NCBI RefSeq assembly: GCF_017357245.1
Contig: NZ_CP071612.1
Span: forward strand, 2,483,001 to 2,547,000
DNA length: 64,000 nt
Direction of reading: 5' to 3'
DNA from: Rhizobium bangladeshense
GTDB taxonomy: Bacteria > Pseudomonadota > Alphaproteobacteria > Rhizobiales > Rhizobiaceae
In this document: positions 16,883 through 26,227 of the stretch, piece by piece
How the letters are laid out: each line of letters opens with the position of its first letter
Numbering within the stretch: position 1 is the stretch's first letter
Program-made: the position numbers and the translations under genes
The notes under the pieces: model-generated
Databases searched by the model: none
What the model was told of the DNA's origin: nothing
The model's input: the letters and a program-made list of their open reading frames with translations, nothing else

Positions 16883-17752
16883 ATGGCAAAAGTCGCGTTT
16901 ATCGGTCTCGGCGTCATGGGCTTCCCCATGGCCGGTCATCTGAAGACGAAGGGCGGCCATGATGTCACCGTCTATAACCGTACCGCCGAAAAGGCCGCGG
17001 TATGGGCTGATAAATTCTCCGGCAAATCCGCCCCCACTCCGGCCGAGGCGGCGGAAGGTGCCGATTTCGTCTTCGTCTGCGTCGGCAATGATGAAGATCT
17101 CCGGTCGGTGACCTCAGGCGAGAACGGCGCCCTGCAAGGCATGAAGCCCGGTGCTGTGCTGATCGACAACACCACTGCCAGCGCCGAGGTTGCTCGCGAA
17201 CTCTATGCCGCGGCAAAGGAAAGACGTGTCGACTTTATCGACGCTCCGGTCTCCGGCGGCCAGGCCGGCGCAGAAAACGGCGTCCTGACCGTCATGTGCG
17301 GCGGCGACGAGGCGGTTTACGAGCGCGCTAGGCCCGTCATCGAAAGTTATGCCCGCATGGTCGGCCTCATGGGGCCGGCAGGCTCCGGGCAGTTGACCAA
17401 GATGGTCAATCAGATTTGCATCGCCGGTCTCGTCCAGGGACTTGCCGAAGGGCTGCATTTCGGCAAGCGGGCTGGTCTCGACATCGAAAAGGTCGTTGAA
17501 GTGATTTCCAAGGGTGCTGCTGGTTCCTGGCAGATGGAAAATCGCCATAAGACCATGAATGCAGGCAAATATGATTTCGGCTTCGCGGTTGACTGGATGC
17601 GCAAGGATCTCGGCATCGTGCTTGCGGAAGCGCGCCGCAATGGCGCCACGCTGCCGGTGACTGCGGTCGTCGACCAATTCTACGGCGACGTCCAGGCAAT
17701 GGGCGGCAATCGTTGGGACACATCCTCGCTGCTCGCCCGGCTCGAGAAATGA
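16883..17752 (+). CDS. NAD(P)-dependent beta-hydroxyacid dehydrogenase (3-hydroxyisobutyrate dehydrogenase family)
   Basis: A 289-residue enzyme; the start at 16883 follows AGGATAGGAC. Rossmann motif VAFIGLGVMGFPMAGHL at the N-terminus, substrate motif DAPVSGGQAGAENG, catalytic Lys in GQLTKMVNQ (about residue 172) and the C-terminal KDLGIVLAEA helix. It belongs with 3-hydroxyisobutyrate, tartronate semialdehyde and glyoxylate reductases; the exact substrate is not readable. Its stop overlaps the start of the AlkD-like gene (ATGA). Confidence 0.88.
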   Translation: MAKVAFIGLGVMGFPMAGHLKTKGGHDVTVYNRTAEKAAVWADKFSGKSAPTPAEAAEGADFVFVCVGNDEDLRSVTSGENGALQGMKPGAVLIDNTTASAEVARELYAAAKERRVDFIDAPVSGGQAGAENGVLTVMCGGDEAVYERARPVIESYARMVGLMGPAGSGQLTKMVNQICIAGLVQGLAEGLHFGKRAGLDIEKVVEVISKGAAGSWQMENRHKTMNAGKYDFGFAVDWMRKDLGIVLAEARRNGATLPVTAVVDQFYGDVQAMGGNRWDTSSLLARLEK

Positions 17753-18432
17753 TCGGTCCCTCCTCCGATCCGGCTGAACTGATCGCGCATCTCGAAACGC
17801 TGCGCTCGGAGGAGGCTATAGCCGGGATGGCGCGGTTCGGCATCGTCACCGGCCGCGCCCTCGGCATTTCCAATCCCAACATCAGGGCGGTCGCCAGATT
17901 GGCGAAGAGGGATCACGCCAGGGCAACGCAGCTCTGGCAAAGCCATATCCGCGAGGCCCGCCTGCTCGCTCTCTACACGGCCGAGCCGAAGCGGCTGACG
18001 GTGGACGAGGCAAGAAACTGGGCCGATGATTTCAATTCCTGGGAGATCGTCGACTGCGCCGCCGATCTCTTCGTTGAGGCGCGCCTGGACGAGCTCATCC
18101 CGGAATTCGCTGCCAACGAGCGTGAATTTGTCCGTCGCGCCGCATTCGCGATGATCGCCGGCGCCGCTGTCCATCGGAAGGACGAGGCCGACGCAACCAT
18201 TCTCGCCTGGCTGCCGCTGATCGAGGCGCATTCGGGCGATTCCCGCAACTTCGTTCGCAAGGCGGTCAATTGGGCACTACGCAGTATCGGCAAGCGCAAT
18301 CGCGCCTGCTACGGGCCGGCGCTGGGGCTGGCGGAGCTTCTGGCCGAAAGTCCCGATAAAACCGCCCGCTGGATCGGCACGGACGCGGTCAGGGAGCTGA
18401 GCGGCGAAAAGCTGTTGGCCCGGCTGAAGTAA
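17749..18432 (+). CDS. DNA alkylation repair protein (AlkD-like HEAT repeats)
   Basis: A 227-residue all-helical protein; the start at 17749 overlaps the previous stop. It carries the AlkD/COG4912 pattern: GIVTGRALGISNPNIRAVAR, LWQSHIREARLLALYTAEP, WEIVDCAADLFV and FVRRAAFAMIAGAAVHRK, then NFVRKAVNWALRSIGKRN near the C-terminus. AlkD relatives remove bulky or cationic N-alkylpurines by clamping DNA with HEAT repeats. The near neighbour on the other strand is an MGMT/Atl1-like gene, suggesting an alkylation-defence neighbourhood. Confidence 0.85.
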   Translation: MIGPSSDPAELIAHLETLRSEEAIAGMARFGIVTGRALGISNPNIRAVARLAKRDHARATQLWQSHIREARLLALYTAEPKRLTVDEARNWADDFNSWEIVDCAADLFVEARLDELIPEFAANEREFVRRAAFAMIAGAAVHRKDEADATILAWLPLIEAHSGDSRNFVRKAVNWALRSIGKRNRACYGPALGLAELLAESPDKTARWIGTDAVRELSGEKLLARLK

Positions 18433-18747
18433 AGCGTTGCCGCGCCCAAGGCTGAGGCTTTCGCCTCATCGTCATTGGGGTCTGGATTTTCCGACCAGAC
18501 AATCGATTAGGTTAAGAAGTTTCCCATTGAAGGCTGACAGGATGCCGTCGTGCGATACACAACATGCCGGTTCGGCTTACCTGGATGGCGACCTGAAAAG
18601 ACGGCCATACGATGCGTTTTAAAACGCTGCAAGGACGGTCCGGCAGGGAAGACCGGACCCGTCCCCGTAGCTGATCGGAGGTCACTCGGATCAGAAACTG
18701 CTTTGAAGTGCCCCCGGTCCGAAGACCGGGGGCATCCACTAAGTGGA
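18433..18747. other. Intergenic stretch between convergent genes
   Basis: No gene is supported. It contains palindrome GCGTTTTAAAACGC near 18611, an imperfect hairpin GGTCCGG-N9-CCGGACC near 18638-18660 and the porin terminator at 18710-18733. Nothing here matches a known RNA family that I can recognise. Confidence 0.3.
18710..18733 (-). terminator. Terminator hairpin of the porin gene
   Basis: GCCCCCGGTC and GACCGGGGGC flank a TTCG tetraloop on the minus strand, 15 bp after the porin stop. This very stable 10-bp UUCG hairpin has little U-run; it may both terminate and protect an abundant mRNA. Confidence 0.7.
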
Positions 18748-19770
18748 TTAGAACGAACGCTGCAGGCGGAAGTAGCCCGAGGTGGAGTCGTCGCCATCTT
18801 CCGGATCGAGGTACTGAACCGAAGCCTTGGCGTAGAAGTTGTCGACGATCTGGTAATCGACCGTCAGACCAACCTTCCAGGCATCGCCGTCACTGAAGTC
18901 GTCGCCGGCAACGTAGTAGTCGCCGTAGTACTGGACGCCAGGGGTGATCTTGAGCTTGTCGGTTGCCTTGATTGCGTATTCGGCAGCGACAGCCCATTCA
19001 GCTGCGGAGTAGTAGGAGTTCGGGCCGGAAGAGTATACGGCAGCGAGGCCGAGCGCACCGGGACCAATTTCAACCGTACCCATTGCACGGATAGCGCCGT
19101 CTTCGTTGTCGAAGTCCCAGCCGCCGGTGACCTGGTAGCTGAAGGCGCCTGCAGTGCCGCCAACGCCGAAGGCAACGCCTACGTTGTTCGGGCCTTCGCC
19201 GGACTTGTAGAAGCCGTCTTCCAGTTCGTCGACGCTGAGACCAGCGTAGAAGTCGCCGCTTTCATACTGATAGCGGATGGAGTTGTGCAGCGTTACGATC
19301 GAGCCGATGTCGTCGGTTTCACCCGAGAGGCCATCGTCCCACCAGCTGTAGAACAGACCAGCGCGGAAGCCCGCGACGTCGAGGTAAGCGGAGTCGAGGA
19401 TAGCTTCCTGTTCGGAGGCATTGTCAGCATTGAACTGCATGACGATGACGCCGGTCAGCGGACCATACTCGGTGTCGCTCTTGGCCGTGAACTGAACCTG
19501 GCCGCGAGTACGGGCATCCCAATCGGAGTCGTTGTCAGCCGAGAGGTTGAGCGGCTGATCACCAACGTCAACCTGGAAACGGATGTAGCCTTCGATCTTG
19601 AGGCAGGTTTCGGTGCCGGGGATGTAGAAGTAGCCGGTGCCGTAAGCGTCGCAGACGCGAACATATTCAACCGGTTCCGGCTCAGCAGCAACAATAGCGT
19701 CAGCTGCAAGAACCGGCGTCGATGCAGCAAATGCTGCTGCTGATGCGAGCAAAACCATTCTGATGTTCAT
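18748..19770 (-). CDS. ropA: Outer-membrane porin, RopA/Omp2b family
   Basis: A 340-residue protein. Residues 1-22 are a signal peptide (ending VLAADA). The mature protein starts with VAAEPEPVEYVRVCDAYGTGYFYIPGTETCLKI, shown here in part, the two-Cys signature of Rhizobiales porins. Amphipathic strands follow throughout, ending in the outer-membrane Phe (QRSF). It should form a trimeric 16-strand pore for small solutes. The ribosome site GGATTGG precedes the ATG. A long AT-rich upstream region and a UUCG-capped terminator fit a highly expressed single gene. Other porin copies probably exist in the genome. Confidence 0.9.
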   Translation of the reverse strand: MNIRMVLLASAAAFAASTPVLAADAIVAAEPEPVEYVRVCDAYGTGYFYIPGTETCLKIEGYIRFQVDVGDQPLNLSADNDSDWDARTRGQVQFTAKSDTEYGPLTGVIVMQFNADNASEQEAILDSAYLDVAGFRAGLFYSWWDDGLSGETDDIGSIVTLHNSIRYQYESGDFYAGLSVDELEDGFYKSGEGPNNVGVAFGVGGTAGAFSYQVTGGWDFDNEDGAIRAMGTVEIGPGALGLAAVYSSGPNSYYSAAEWAVAAEYAIKATDKLKITPGVQYYGDYYVAGDDFSDGDAWKVGLTVDYQIVDNFYAKASVQYLDPEDGDDSTSGYFRLQRSF

Positions 19771-20480
19771 TTACCAATCCATTCCTTTGTCGATCGGGGC
19801 TGACGTCTCGTCGGGTAGTCAATTTGAAGCCGGCCCAGTTTGAACAGCCATCTCGGCGTGCGGATCGATCGAACCGCCAAACCGTCATCCCATAGAAGGC
19901 TCTATCAAGCAATTCTCGATACATGTGAAAGGGGTTCGCCAGCGCAACTTTCGCCAGCGACGTGATTTTTATACAACAATTTCAAATATTAAGCGAATAA
20001 CGCACAAAAACGGCCTCGCAATGGAAACCTCCATCGCAAGCCGCACGCGCTTCGCCCCATCTCAAATTCTTCACCATCCGACCCCGTCGAACATTATGGT
20101 GAAGCATATAAATTCTACCGCAGACAAATGAACATATACACGGTAGCGGTGTAGAACATGGTGTTCTGAATTCGATATCAATGAGTCAAAATGATGACAA
20201 AGCGCTCACTGATGCCACAGATCATAGTCCCGCGATCGTTACCAAGCTATATATTTTTCCACTTTTTTGGTGAATTTGGAGCTTTTTTTTGCGATTTTTC
20301 CGACTTTTCCCGCAGCCGACGCCGCATTCTTCTGAAAGCCGCATTTCGACGGCCATTGCGGCAAGCGGCCGAATCGCCTCAGACGGCCGGCCTTCCGGGC
20401 GACTTAGATGACTGCTGCCCAAGCTTCGAACGCAACCTGTTGGCGACACCCCTGGCGATCGCAGATCGCACACCCGAGCG
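19771..20480. other. Long intergenic region upstream of the porin gene
   Basis: About 710 bp with no supported gene. The part at 19950-20300 is clearly more AT-rich than its surroundings (for example the tract near 20270-20300 with a run of T), consistent with a strong or regulated porin promoter and leader. The part at 20310-20480 is ordinary GC-rich spacer next to the 3' end of the Lrp gene. Short frames here have no ribosome sites. Confidence 0.4.
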
Positions 20481-20975
20481 TCAATCCTCGTTGGATTTGG
20501 CGTTCTCAAGAATCATGTAATCGAGCGGCAGCTGCGTCGAATACTTGATCTGCTCCATCGCAAAGGCGGAGGAGACGTCGCGAATCTCGATTTTCGCGAT
20601 CATCCGCTTATAAAAGGCGTCATAGGCTGCAATGTCGGGCACGACGACTCGCAGGAGATAGTCGACATCACCGCTCATTCGATAGAATTCGACCACTTCG
20701 GGGAATTCGGCGACCACCTCGGAAAAGCGGCGCAGCCACTCGATCGAATGAGTAGCCGTGCGAATCGACACGAAGACCGTGACCTTGGTATTGACCTTCT
20801 CTGGATCGAGGATGGCGACCCGACGCTTGATGACGCCATCTTCCTCCATTTTCTGGATCCGCCGCCAGCATGGCGTCGTCGAAAGCCCCACCTTTTTGGC
20901 GAGGTCGGCAACGGCAAGCGTCGAATCTTCTTGCAGCAGACGCAGTATTTTTCGGTCGAGGCGGTCCATGCGCAC
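20481..20975 (-). CDS. Lrp/AsnC family transcriptional regulator
   Basis: A 164-residue regulator. HTH at about 5-55 (MDRLDRKILRLLQEDSTLAVADLAKKVG, then TTPCWRRIQKMEEDGVI). The RAM ligand-binding domain spans about 65-150 (VFVSIRTATHSIEWLRRFSEVV and YRMSGDVDYLLRVVVPD). The frame opens with GTG at 20975, two codons before an ATG; AAAGGA is nearer the right distance for the GTG. Lrp-type proteins sense amino acids and often control the adjacent gene. Its target here is not evident; the porin 710 bp away is one possibility. Confidence 0.9.
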   Translation of the reverse strand: MRMDRLDRKILRLLQEDSTLAVADLAKKVGLSTTPCWRRIQKMEEDGVIKRRVAILDPEKVNTKVTVFVSIRTATHSIEWLRRFSEVVAEFPEVVEFYRMSGDVDYLLRVVVPDIAAYDAFYKRMIAKIEIRDVSSAFAMEQIKYSTQLPLDYMILENAKSNED

Positions 20976-21038
20976 GTCAGTCCTTTCGAATTATTTTCTT
21001 TGTATAACCCGATTCCGCGCGAGGAAAAGAATTTTGTT

Positions 21039-21671
21039 TCAGGAAAGCAGCACTTTCACCCGCTCCTGCAGGTAAGGAAGCAATTCGTGCTCGAACCAGG
21101 AATTGCGCTTCAGCCAGCCGCTGTTGCGCCAACTCGGATGCGGCAGCGGCAGCACCTCCGGCAGCCGGCCGGACAGGAGGCTGTCACGCCACGCCCGCAC
21201 CGTCTCGGTCATATTGCCTCGTCCTTCGCCAGCCATATGCCAGGCCTGCGCATATTGGCCGATAACCAGCACCAGTTCGATCTGCGGCATCACCGACATT
21301 ACTCTTTGCCGCCAGAACGGTGCACATTCGCGACGCGGCGGCAGGTCCGCGCCCTTGTCGTCGTAGCCGGGAAAGCAGAAGCCCATCGGCACGATGGCGA
21401 ATCGCTTGCGGTCGTAGAAGCTTGCTCTGTCAACGCCGAGCCATGATCGCAGCCGGTCGCCCGAGGCATCGTCGAATGGGAGACCGCTCTCATGCACCCG
21501 AAGGCCAGGCGCCTGCCCGGCGATCAGAATACGTGCGCTCGACGAAATCACCGCCACCGGCCGCGGCTCGTGCGGCAGCCGGTGCTCAGGCCCTTTCGCC
21601 GGGGCGTCGCGGCAGATGCGACAGGCGGCAATTTCCCGCCGCAGATTTTCCAGCTTGGCTTCGTCGGTCAT
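21039..21671 (-). CDS. Uracil-DNA glycosylase family protein (COG1573-like)
   Basis: A 210-residue protein; the start at 21671 follows GGGAGTAAAGCG. N-terminal CRICRDAP provides two Cys typical of iron-sulfur family 4/5-type glycosylases. The active-site strand reads ILIAGQAPGLRVHESGLPFDDASGDRLRSWL (given in part: GQAPGLRVHESG...FDDASG), and the C-terminal motif is LPLPHPSWRN. It would remove uracil from DNA, or act as a related esterase-like enzyme. It lies 4 bp downstream of the nuclease gene and 63 bp upstream of lrp. Confidence 0.85.
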   Translation of the reverse strand: MTDEAKLENLRREIAACRICRDAPAKGPEHRLPHEPRPVAVISSSARILIAGQAPGLRVHESGLPFDDASGDRLRSWLGVDRASFYDRKRFAIVPMGFCFPGYDDKGADLPPRRECAPFWRQRVMSVMPQIELVLVIGQYAQAWHMAGEGRGNMTETVRAWRDSLLSGRLPEVLPLPHPSWRNSGWLKRNSWFEHELLPYLQERVKVLLS

Positions 21672-21675
21672 CGCT

Positions 21676-22233
21676 TTACTCCCACCCAACGATTCGCCCG
21701 ATGAAGCGCAGCGCGTCGCTGTAACCGGTTTTCTGGCGGGCATGATCGCGCACATCGCGCGGCTGCTCGAAAGTCCCAGCCCACAGCCCCGCCTTCGCTC
21801 CCCTCGCCTCCATCTCTTCCCTGCCGTAACCACCATAGGAAACGGCCATGCCTCGGCGCACCATGCCGGCATTGATGTCGCCGCCCGTCCCACTCCGACA
21901 GACGACAAGCAACCTGTCGTAGCGGTCGCGCCGGTTGCCTTGGCAAAGCGTTCCCGATGCCCGCACCATCTCCTGCAGCGCCTCGCGCGCCAGGCGTCCG
22001 CAAGCCCAGGCCTTTCCAGCACGTTCGCAGCTCTGATCAAGCTCAGGCGCATCAATGCCTTCGAGGCGAAAGCGCTCCCTGCCCAATGTCAGGCTATCGC
22101 CATCGGCAGCATGAAAGGCGCCCGCACGCTTGATTGTTGCGCTATCGTTGATCTTGGCGGTAATCAGCGCCAGGAGGGCCAACAGGGCAAAAGCGGTCAC
22201 GCCGTCACGAATCAGGCGCAGGCCCCGTGTCAC
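21676..22233 (-). CDS. Thermonuclease (SNase-like) family protein
   Basis: A 185-residue protein with a GTG start at 22233 behind AGGAGGCGAAAGC. Residues 12-28 form an N-terminal membrane anchor or signal (AFALLALLALITAK). The SNase domain follows: HAADGDSLTLGRERFRLEGIDAPELDQ, with the Asp and Arg/Glu catalytic set, then RDRYDRLLVVCRSGTGGDINAGMVRRGMA. It likely cuts nucleic acids in the periplasm or at the membrane. It is followed after 4 bp by the glycosylase gene, so the two are co-transcribed. Confidence 0.87.
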   Translation of the reverse strand: MTRGLRLIRDGVTAFALLALLALITAKINDSATIKRAGAFHAADGDSLTLGRERFRLEGIDAPELDQSCERAGKAWACGRLAREALQEMVRASGTLCQGNRRDRYDRLLVVCRSGTGGDINAGMVRRGMAVSYGGYGREEMEARGAKAGLWAGTFEQPRDVRDHARQKTGYSDALRFIGRIVGWE

Positions 22234-22333
22234 GCTTTCGCCTCCTTAAAAAACAAATCCTTGGCAAAGATGGCAAACATCTTCTTAAGAATTGCCGGTT
22301 AAGCTCTTATCCACCCTGGGATGAAGTTTCAAC

Positions 22334-23875
22334 GTGCACATGAGTACCGGCGTAAGCACATCGACCGACAAGATTATCGTCGACAGGTCGCGCAGCCACC
22401 GCAATAAGCCCGTTTCCAAGGCTGTGCGGCAGACGCGCGAACGCCTGCAGTCCGGTCACGCGTCCAATTCCGCCTTCGACCGTGACGTACTCAAGATGTA
22501 TATAGCGTCAATGATGCAGGGCGCGACGATCATGCCGCTCTTCATCGTCATCATCACCGCACTCGGCGTCTATTTCACTCAAGATACCCAATTACTGTTA
22601 TGGGCGCTGCTGACGCTCACCTGTCACGCCGGCAACATCCTGCTCGCCCGGCGCGCGCGCAGGCAGGAGATCACCTCCGAGAGCGCCCGCAAGTGGCGCC
22701 GGCTGCTGCTGCTCGGCCAATTCCTGGTCGGCTGCTGTTGGGCCGTGTTCGCGCTCCAGGGGTGCGACACCTGCGAGCCGTCGAGCTTCATTCTCTATAA
22801 GGGCGCAACATTGCTGATTGCGCTCTCCGTCACGGCGATGTCGAACTTCATGTTGACGCCAGCCGTGCTGGTCGCATTCGCACCGGCGGTCCTGGCGCTT
22901 GGCGCCAAGAGCGGTCTGTCGCGCGACCTTCTCGAAATCAGCCTGACCGGGGTCTTCACCACCACTCTCCTCTTCTTCAACTATATCAGCGACCGGCTCT
23001 TCAAATCGAACCTCAGGATCCTCTCCTATCAGTCGGAGAAAGACGACCTGATCGCCGAACTGGAAGTAGCGAAATCGATGTCTGACGAGGCACGCCGCCG
23101 CGCCGAAGAGGCAAACCTCGCTAAGTCCCGTTTCCTTGCGTCCATGTCGCACGAGCTCAGGACTCCGCTGAATGCCATCCTCGGCTTCTCCGAGGTCATG
23201 TCGGCCGAAGTCATGGGCCCGCTCGCCAATCCGACCTACAAGGAATATGCCGGCGATATCCATCGCTCCGGCCAGCATCTGCTCGATCTGATAAACGAAA
23301 TCCTCGACCTGTCGCGCATCGAGGCCGGCAAATACGAACTGAGCGAGGAAGCGATCTCGCTGCTCGATATCACCGAAGATTGCATTGGCATGGTCCAGTT
23401 GCGAGCCCGCGCCAAGAACATTGCCATTTCGGATCAATTTGAGCGGCAGCTGCCGGCTATCTGGGCGGACGAGAAGTCGATGCGCCAGGTAGTGCTCAAC
23501 CTCCTCTCCAATGCCGTCAAGTTCACGCCCCAGGGAGGCGAGATCCACGTCAAGGTCGGCTGGACGGCCGGCGGCGGACAATACATCTCGATCAGAGACA
23601 ACGGCCCAGGCATTCCGGAAGAAGAGATTCCCGTCGTCCTCTCGGCCTTCGGTCAGGGTTCGATCGCCATCAAGAGCGCCGAACAGGGTACCGGGCTCGG
23701 CCTGCCGATCGTCCAGGCGATCCTTGCCAAGCATGACGGACAATTCCTGCTGAAATCGAAGCTACGTGAGGGCACGGAGGTCATCGCCATCCTGCCTGCC
23801 AAGCGCGTGCTCCAGAGCCTTCCGGCCGTCGAAGAGGCCCAGCCTGTAGCGCGCAGGCGCAAGAGTTTCGCTTGA
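22334..23875 (+). CDS. Membrane sensor histidine kinase
   Basis: A 513-residue protein, frame opening with GTG at 22334 (ATG at 22340 possible). Residues about 55-210 contain four to six hydrophobic helices with little periplasmic loop, so the stimulus may be sensed in the membrane. A coiled segment (EVAKSMSDEARRRAEEANLAK) leads to the HisKA box with phospho-acceptor H273 (SMSHELRTPLNAILGFSEV). The ATPase part has N-box NLLSNAVKFTPQG, G1 DNGPGIPEEE and G2 GTGLGLPIVQ. No response regulator adjoins. Architecture resembles PleC/PdhS-type kinases of alphaproteobacteria, but identity is uncertain. Confidence 0.88.
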   Translation: MHMSTGVSTSTDKIIVDRSRSHRNKPVSKAVRQTRERLQSGHASNSAFDRDVLKMYIASMMQGATIMPLFIVIITALGVYFTQDTQLLLWALLTLTCHAGNILLARRARRQEITSESARKWRRLLLLGQFLVGCCWAVFALQGCDTCEPSSFILYKGATLLIALSVTAMSNFMLTPAVLVAFAPAVLALGAKSGLSRDLLEISLTGVFTTTLLFFNYISDRLFKSNLRILSYQSEKDDLIAELEVAKSMSDEARRRAEEANLAKSRFLASMSHELRTPLNAILGFSEVMSAEVMGPLANPTYKEYAGDIHRSGQHLLDLINEILDLSRIEAGKYELSEEAISLLDITEDCIGMVQLRARAKNIAISDQFERQLPAIWADEKSMRQVVLNLLSNAVKFTPQGGEIHVKVGWTAGGGQYISIRDNGPGIPEEEIPVVLSAFGQGSIAIKSAEQGTGLGLPIVQAILAKHDGQFLLKSKLREGTEVIAILPAKRVLQSLPAVEEAQPVARRRKSFA

Positions 23876-23876
23876 T

Positions 23877-24260
23877 TCAGGTGAAAAACAGGTGCTTGCC
23901 GAGCACGAAACTCAGGTAGAGGCAGCAGGCGGCGATCATGCAGGCCACGGCGAAGGAACCGAGATCCTTGGCATGTTTGCCGACGATCGAAATTTCCGGT
24001 GAAATCCGGTCGATCACCTCTTCGACAGCGGTATTCATCGCCTCCATCGAAAACAGCCCGAGAAACAGCAAGACCGCGGCGACGATCTCACCGGCGGTGG
24101 CTCCCACCGACACCAGCGCCGCCATCGAAACGACGAAGAAACCGAGCTCCTGACGGAAGGCCGCCTCCTTCAGCACCCGCAGGAAGCCCGCCCAGGAATA
24201 ACTGGCCGCGGCGATGAAATGCCGAAATCCGGTCTGCTTCGTCACCGCGGGCTTCGTCAA
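23877..24260 (-). CDS. dgkA: Diacylglycerol kinase (DgkA)
   Basis: A 127-residue inner-membrane enzyme that phosphorylates diacylglycerol with ATP. Three membrane helices (about 37-55, 57-75, 100-122). The family signature EAMNTAVEEVIDRISPE spans the catalytic Glu and metal ligands, followed by GKHAKDLGSFAV. It lies 10 bp after cobT on the same strand, so they share a transcript. In rhizobia it recycles diacylglycerol released during membrane-derived lipid and glucan synthesis. Confidence 0.93.
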   Translation of the reverse strand: MTKPAVTKQTGFRHFIAAASYSWAGFLRVLKEAAFRQELGFFVVSMAALVSVGATAGEIVAAVLLFLGLFSMEAMNTAVEEVIDRISPEISIVGKHAKDLGSFAVACMIAACCLYLSFVLGKHLFFT

Positions 24261-24270
24261 GATCGATCCC

Positions 24271-25287
24271 CTAATGCTTGTTGCTCACACCTGCCTGGGC
24301 AAACGTCGCCATGCCGGAATGGCAGGCAGCCGCGGCTTTGACAATGCCGGCGGCCAACGCCGCCCCGGTGCCTTCTCCCAGCCGCATGCCGAGCGCCAAA
24401 AGCGGCGTCTTGCCGAGCATCTCGATCGCGCGCAGATGGCCGGGTTCGCTGGAGACATGGCCGATCAGGCAATGATCGAGCGCGGAGGGATTGGCGGCTT
24501 TCAGGATCGCCGCCGCGGCAGTTGCGACATAGCCGTCGATCAGCACCGGTATGCGCTCCATCCGGGCGGCTAGGATGGCGCCGGCCATCGCCGCGATCTC
24601 GCGGCCTCCAAGCCGACGCATGATCTCCAAGGGATCGTCGAGATGGTCGCTATGCAGCTCCACCGCTTTCTCCACCGCGGCGATCTTGCGCTCCAGCATC
24701 TCGCCTTCCGAACCGGTGCCGGGTCCCACCCAGTCTCGCGCCGATCCGCCATAGAGAGCATAGTTGATCGCTGCCGCAATGGTCGTATTGCCAATCCCCA
24801 TCTCACCGATGCAAAGCAGATCTGTACCGCCGGCGATCGCCTCCATGCCGAAGGCCATGGTTGCGGCGCAATCACGCTCGGAAAGCGCCGCTTCCTCGGT
24901 GATGTCACCGGTGGGATAATCGAGAGCAAGATCGAAGACCTTCAGTCCGAGGTCGTGGGCAACGCAAATCTGATTGATCGCCGCGCCGCCGGCGGCAAAA
25001 TTTTCGACCATCTGCTGCGTCACCGTTGCCGGAAAAGGCGTGATCCCTTGCCTGGTGACGCCGTGATTGCCGGCGAAAATAGCCACCAGCGGCCGGTTGA
25101 CGGCAGGCTGGCGCCCAGTCCAGGCGGCAAGCCAGAAAGCAATCTCCTCGAGCCGTCCGAGCGCGCCCGGCGGCTTGGTCAACTGCGCGTCGCGTTCGCG
25201 CGCGGCCACCAGCGCGCGGGCATCCGGCCCCGGCAGGTCACGGAGCAGGGTACGGAAATCGTCGAACGGCAGGCCTGAAACGCTCAT
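24271..25287 (-). CDS. cobT: Nicotinate-nucleotide--dimethylbenzimidazole phosphoribosyltransferase (CobT)
   Basis: A 338-residue enzyme that makes alpha-ribazole phosphate for the lower ligand of cobalamin. Family markers: LGRLEEIAFWLAAWTGRQPA, the phosphate-binding FAGNHGVTRQGITPFPATVTQQM segment (in part), CIGEMGIGNTTIAAAI, and the catalytic-region Glu in LRLGEGTGAALA near the C-terminus. It is divergent from cobS (140 bp apart), the next enzyme in nucleotide-loop assembly. I see no cobalamin riboswitch in the shared gap. Known as cobU in the Pseudomonas denitrificans naming. Confidence 0.95.
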   Translation of the reverse strand: MSVSGLPFDDFRTLLRDLPGPDARALVAARERDAQLTKPPGALGRLEEIAFWLAAWTGRQPAVNRPLVAIFAGNHGVTRQGITPFPATVTQQMVENFAAGGAAINQICVAHDLGLKVFDLALDYPTGDITEEAALSERDCAATMAFGMEAIAGGTDLLCIGEMGIGNTTIAAAINYALYGGSARDWVGPGTGSEGEMLERKIAAVEKAVELHSDHLDDPLEIMRRLGGREIAAMAGAILAARMERIPVLIDGYVATAAAAILKAANPSALDHCLIGHVSSEPGHLRAIEMLGKTPLLALGMRLGEGTGAALAAGIVKAAAACHSGMATFAQAGVSNKH

Positions 25288-25426
25288 CTGTGCGGTTTTC
25301 CTATGAATCGGCTGTTCTTGTTTTTTTGACGCAAATCAGCTTCTTTGCGGTGGCTTTCTCTTAAAGCCGGCGGACGTAGCGAACAACACCAAAAGCACCG
25401 CAGCCCCTCCGGCAGAACGAAACAGA

Positions 25427-26209
25427 ATGAAGATCAAGGACTATGCGGTCGATACCGCCCGCGCCGTTGCCTTTCTGAGCCGCCTTCCCATGCCGCCAGC
25501 GCTGTTCAAAGCCTATGACGGCAGGCTCGGCCGCCTGGTGCGTGCCTTTCCCCTTGCCGGCCTTGTCATTGGCTTCATCCCGGCGCTCGCCCTCCTTATC
25601 CTTTTGGGCATTCGTGCCGATCCACTGGTGGCGGCGCTGATCGCGCTTTCCGTCCAGGCTCTTGCCACTGGCGCGCTGCACGAAGATGGCTTGGCCGATA
25701 CAGCCGACGGCATCGGCGGCGGCAAGAACCGCGAGCATAGCCTCATCATAATGAAGGACAGCCGGATCGGCACCTATGGCGCGATAGCGCTGATTCTTTC
25801 CTTCGCGGTCCGGGCGGCCGCACTCGCCGCCATTGTCCGCAATTCCTCGCCGCTCGCCGCAGCCCTTGCGGTTCCTGCCGTCGCAGCGCTGAGCCGCGGC
25901 GCTATCGCCTGGCACTGGCAACGGCTGCCGCCGGCAAAAGTCGATGGCGTGGCCGCCTCGACCGGCCAGCCGAATGAGGCGGCGATGCATTTTGCGCTCG
26001 TTTCGGCCGGTCTGCTCGCCGCGCTTCTGATCTGGCCGGCATTCGGCCTGCAGCCGCTCGTCGCCAGCTTGCTCGCCAGCGGCGCTGCAGGATTTGCCTT
26101 CACCGCAGTCATCCGCCGCAAGCTTGCCGGCCACACAGGCGACACGCTGGGCGCGATGCAGCAGATTTGCGAAATCGCCACCCTTTGCGCCCTTGCCACG
26201 GCTCTTTGA
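25427..26209 (+). CDS. cobS: Adenosylcobinamide-GDP ribazoletransferase (CobS/CobV)
   Basis: A 260-residue, multi-helix inner-membrane enzyme joining adenosylcobinamide-GDP to alpha-ribazole (phosphate), the last step of cobalamin assembly. Signature [15 protein letters not shown] with acidic metal ligands at about residue 88, then [14 protein letters not shown]. The C-terminus has [21 protein letters not shown], shown in part. Divergent from cobT. It is followed after 18 bp by the DUF1289 gene. Confidence 0.95.
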   Translation: MKIKDYAVDTARAVAFLSRLPMPPALFKAYDGRLGRLVRAFPLAGLVIGFIPALALLILLGIRADPLVAALIALSVQALATGALHEDGLADTADGIGGGKNREHSLIIMKDSRIGTYGAIALILSFAVRAAALAAIVRNSSPLAAALAVPAVAALSRGAIAWHWQRLPPAKVDGVAASTGQPNEAAMHFALVSAGLLAALLIWPAFGLQPLVASLLASGAAGFAFTAVIRRKLAGHTGDTLGAMQQICEIATLCALATAL

Positions 26210-26227
26210 AACTCCGATATATCCTCC

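Noticed and set aside
18550..18700. Resemblance of parts (GGGAAGACCGG, CCCGTCCCCG) to a cobalamin riboswitch
   Set aside because: The conserved core blocks are not present in order and no cob or btu gene lies downstream; the next feature is the 3' end of the porin gene.
19925..20131. 68-codon plus-strand frame in the porin upstream region
   Set aside because: AT-rich, no ribosome site, no recognisable protein features; more likely promoter DNA.
25288..25426. Possible cobalamin riboswitch between cobT and cobS
   Set aside because: The gap is only 139 bp and shows none of the conserved B12-box segments on either strand.
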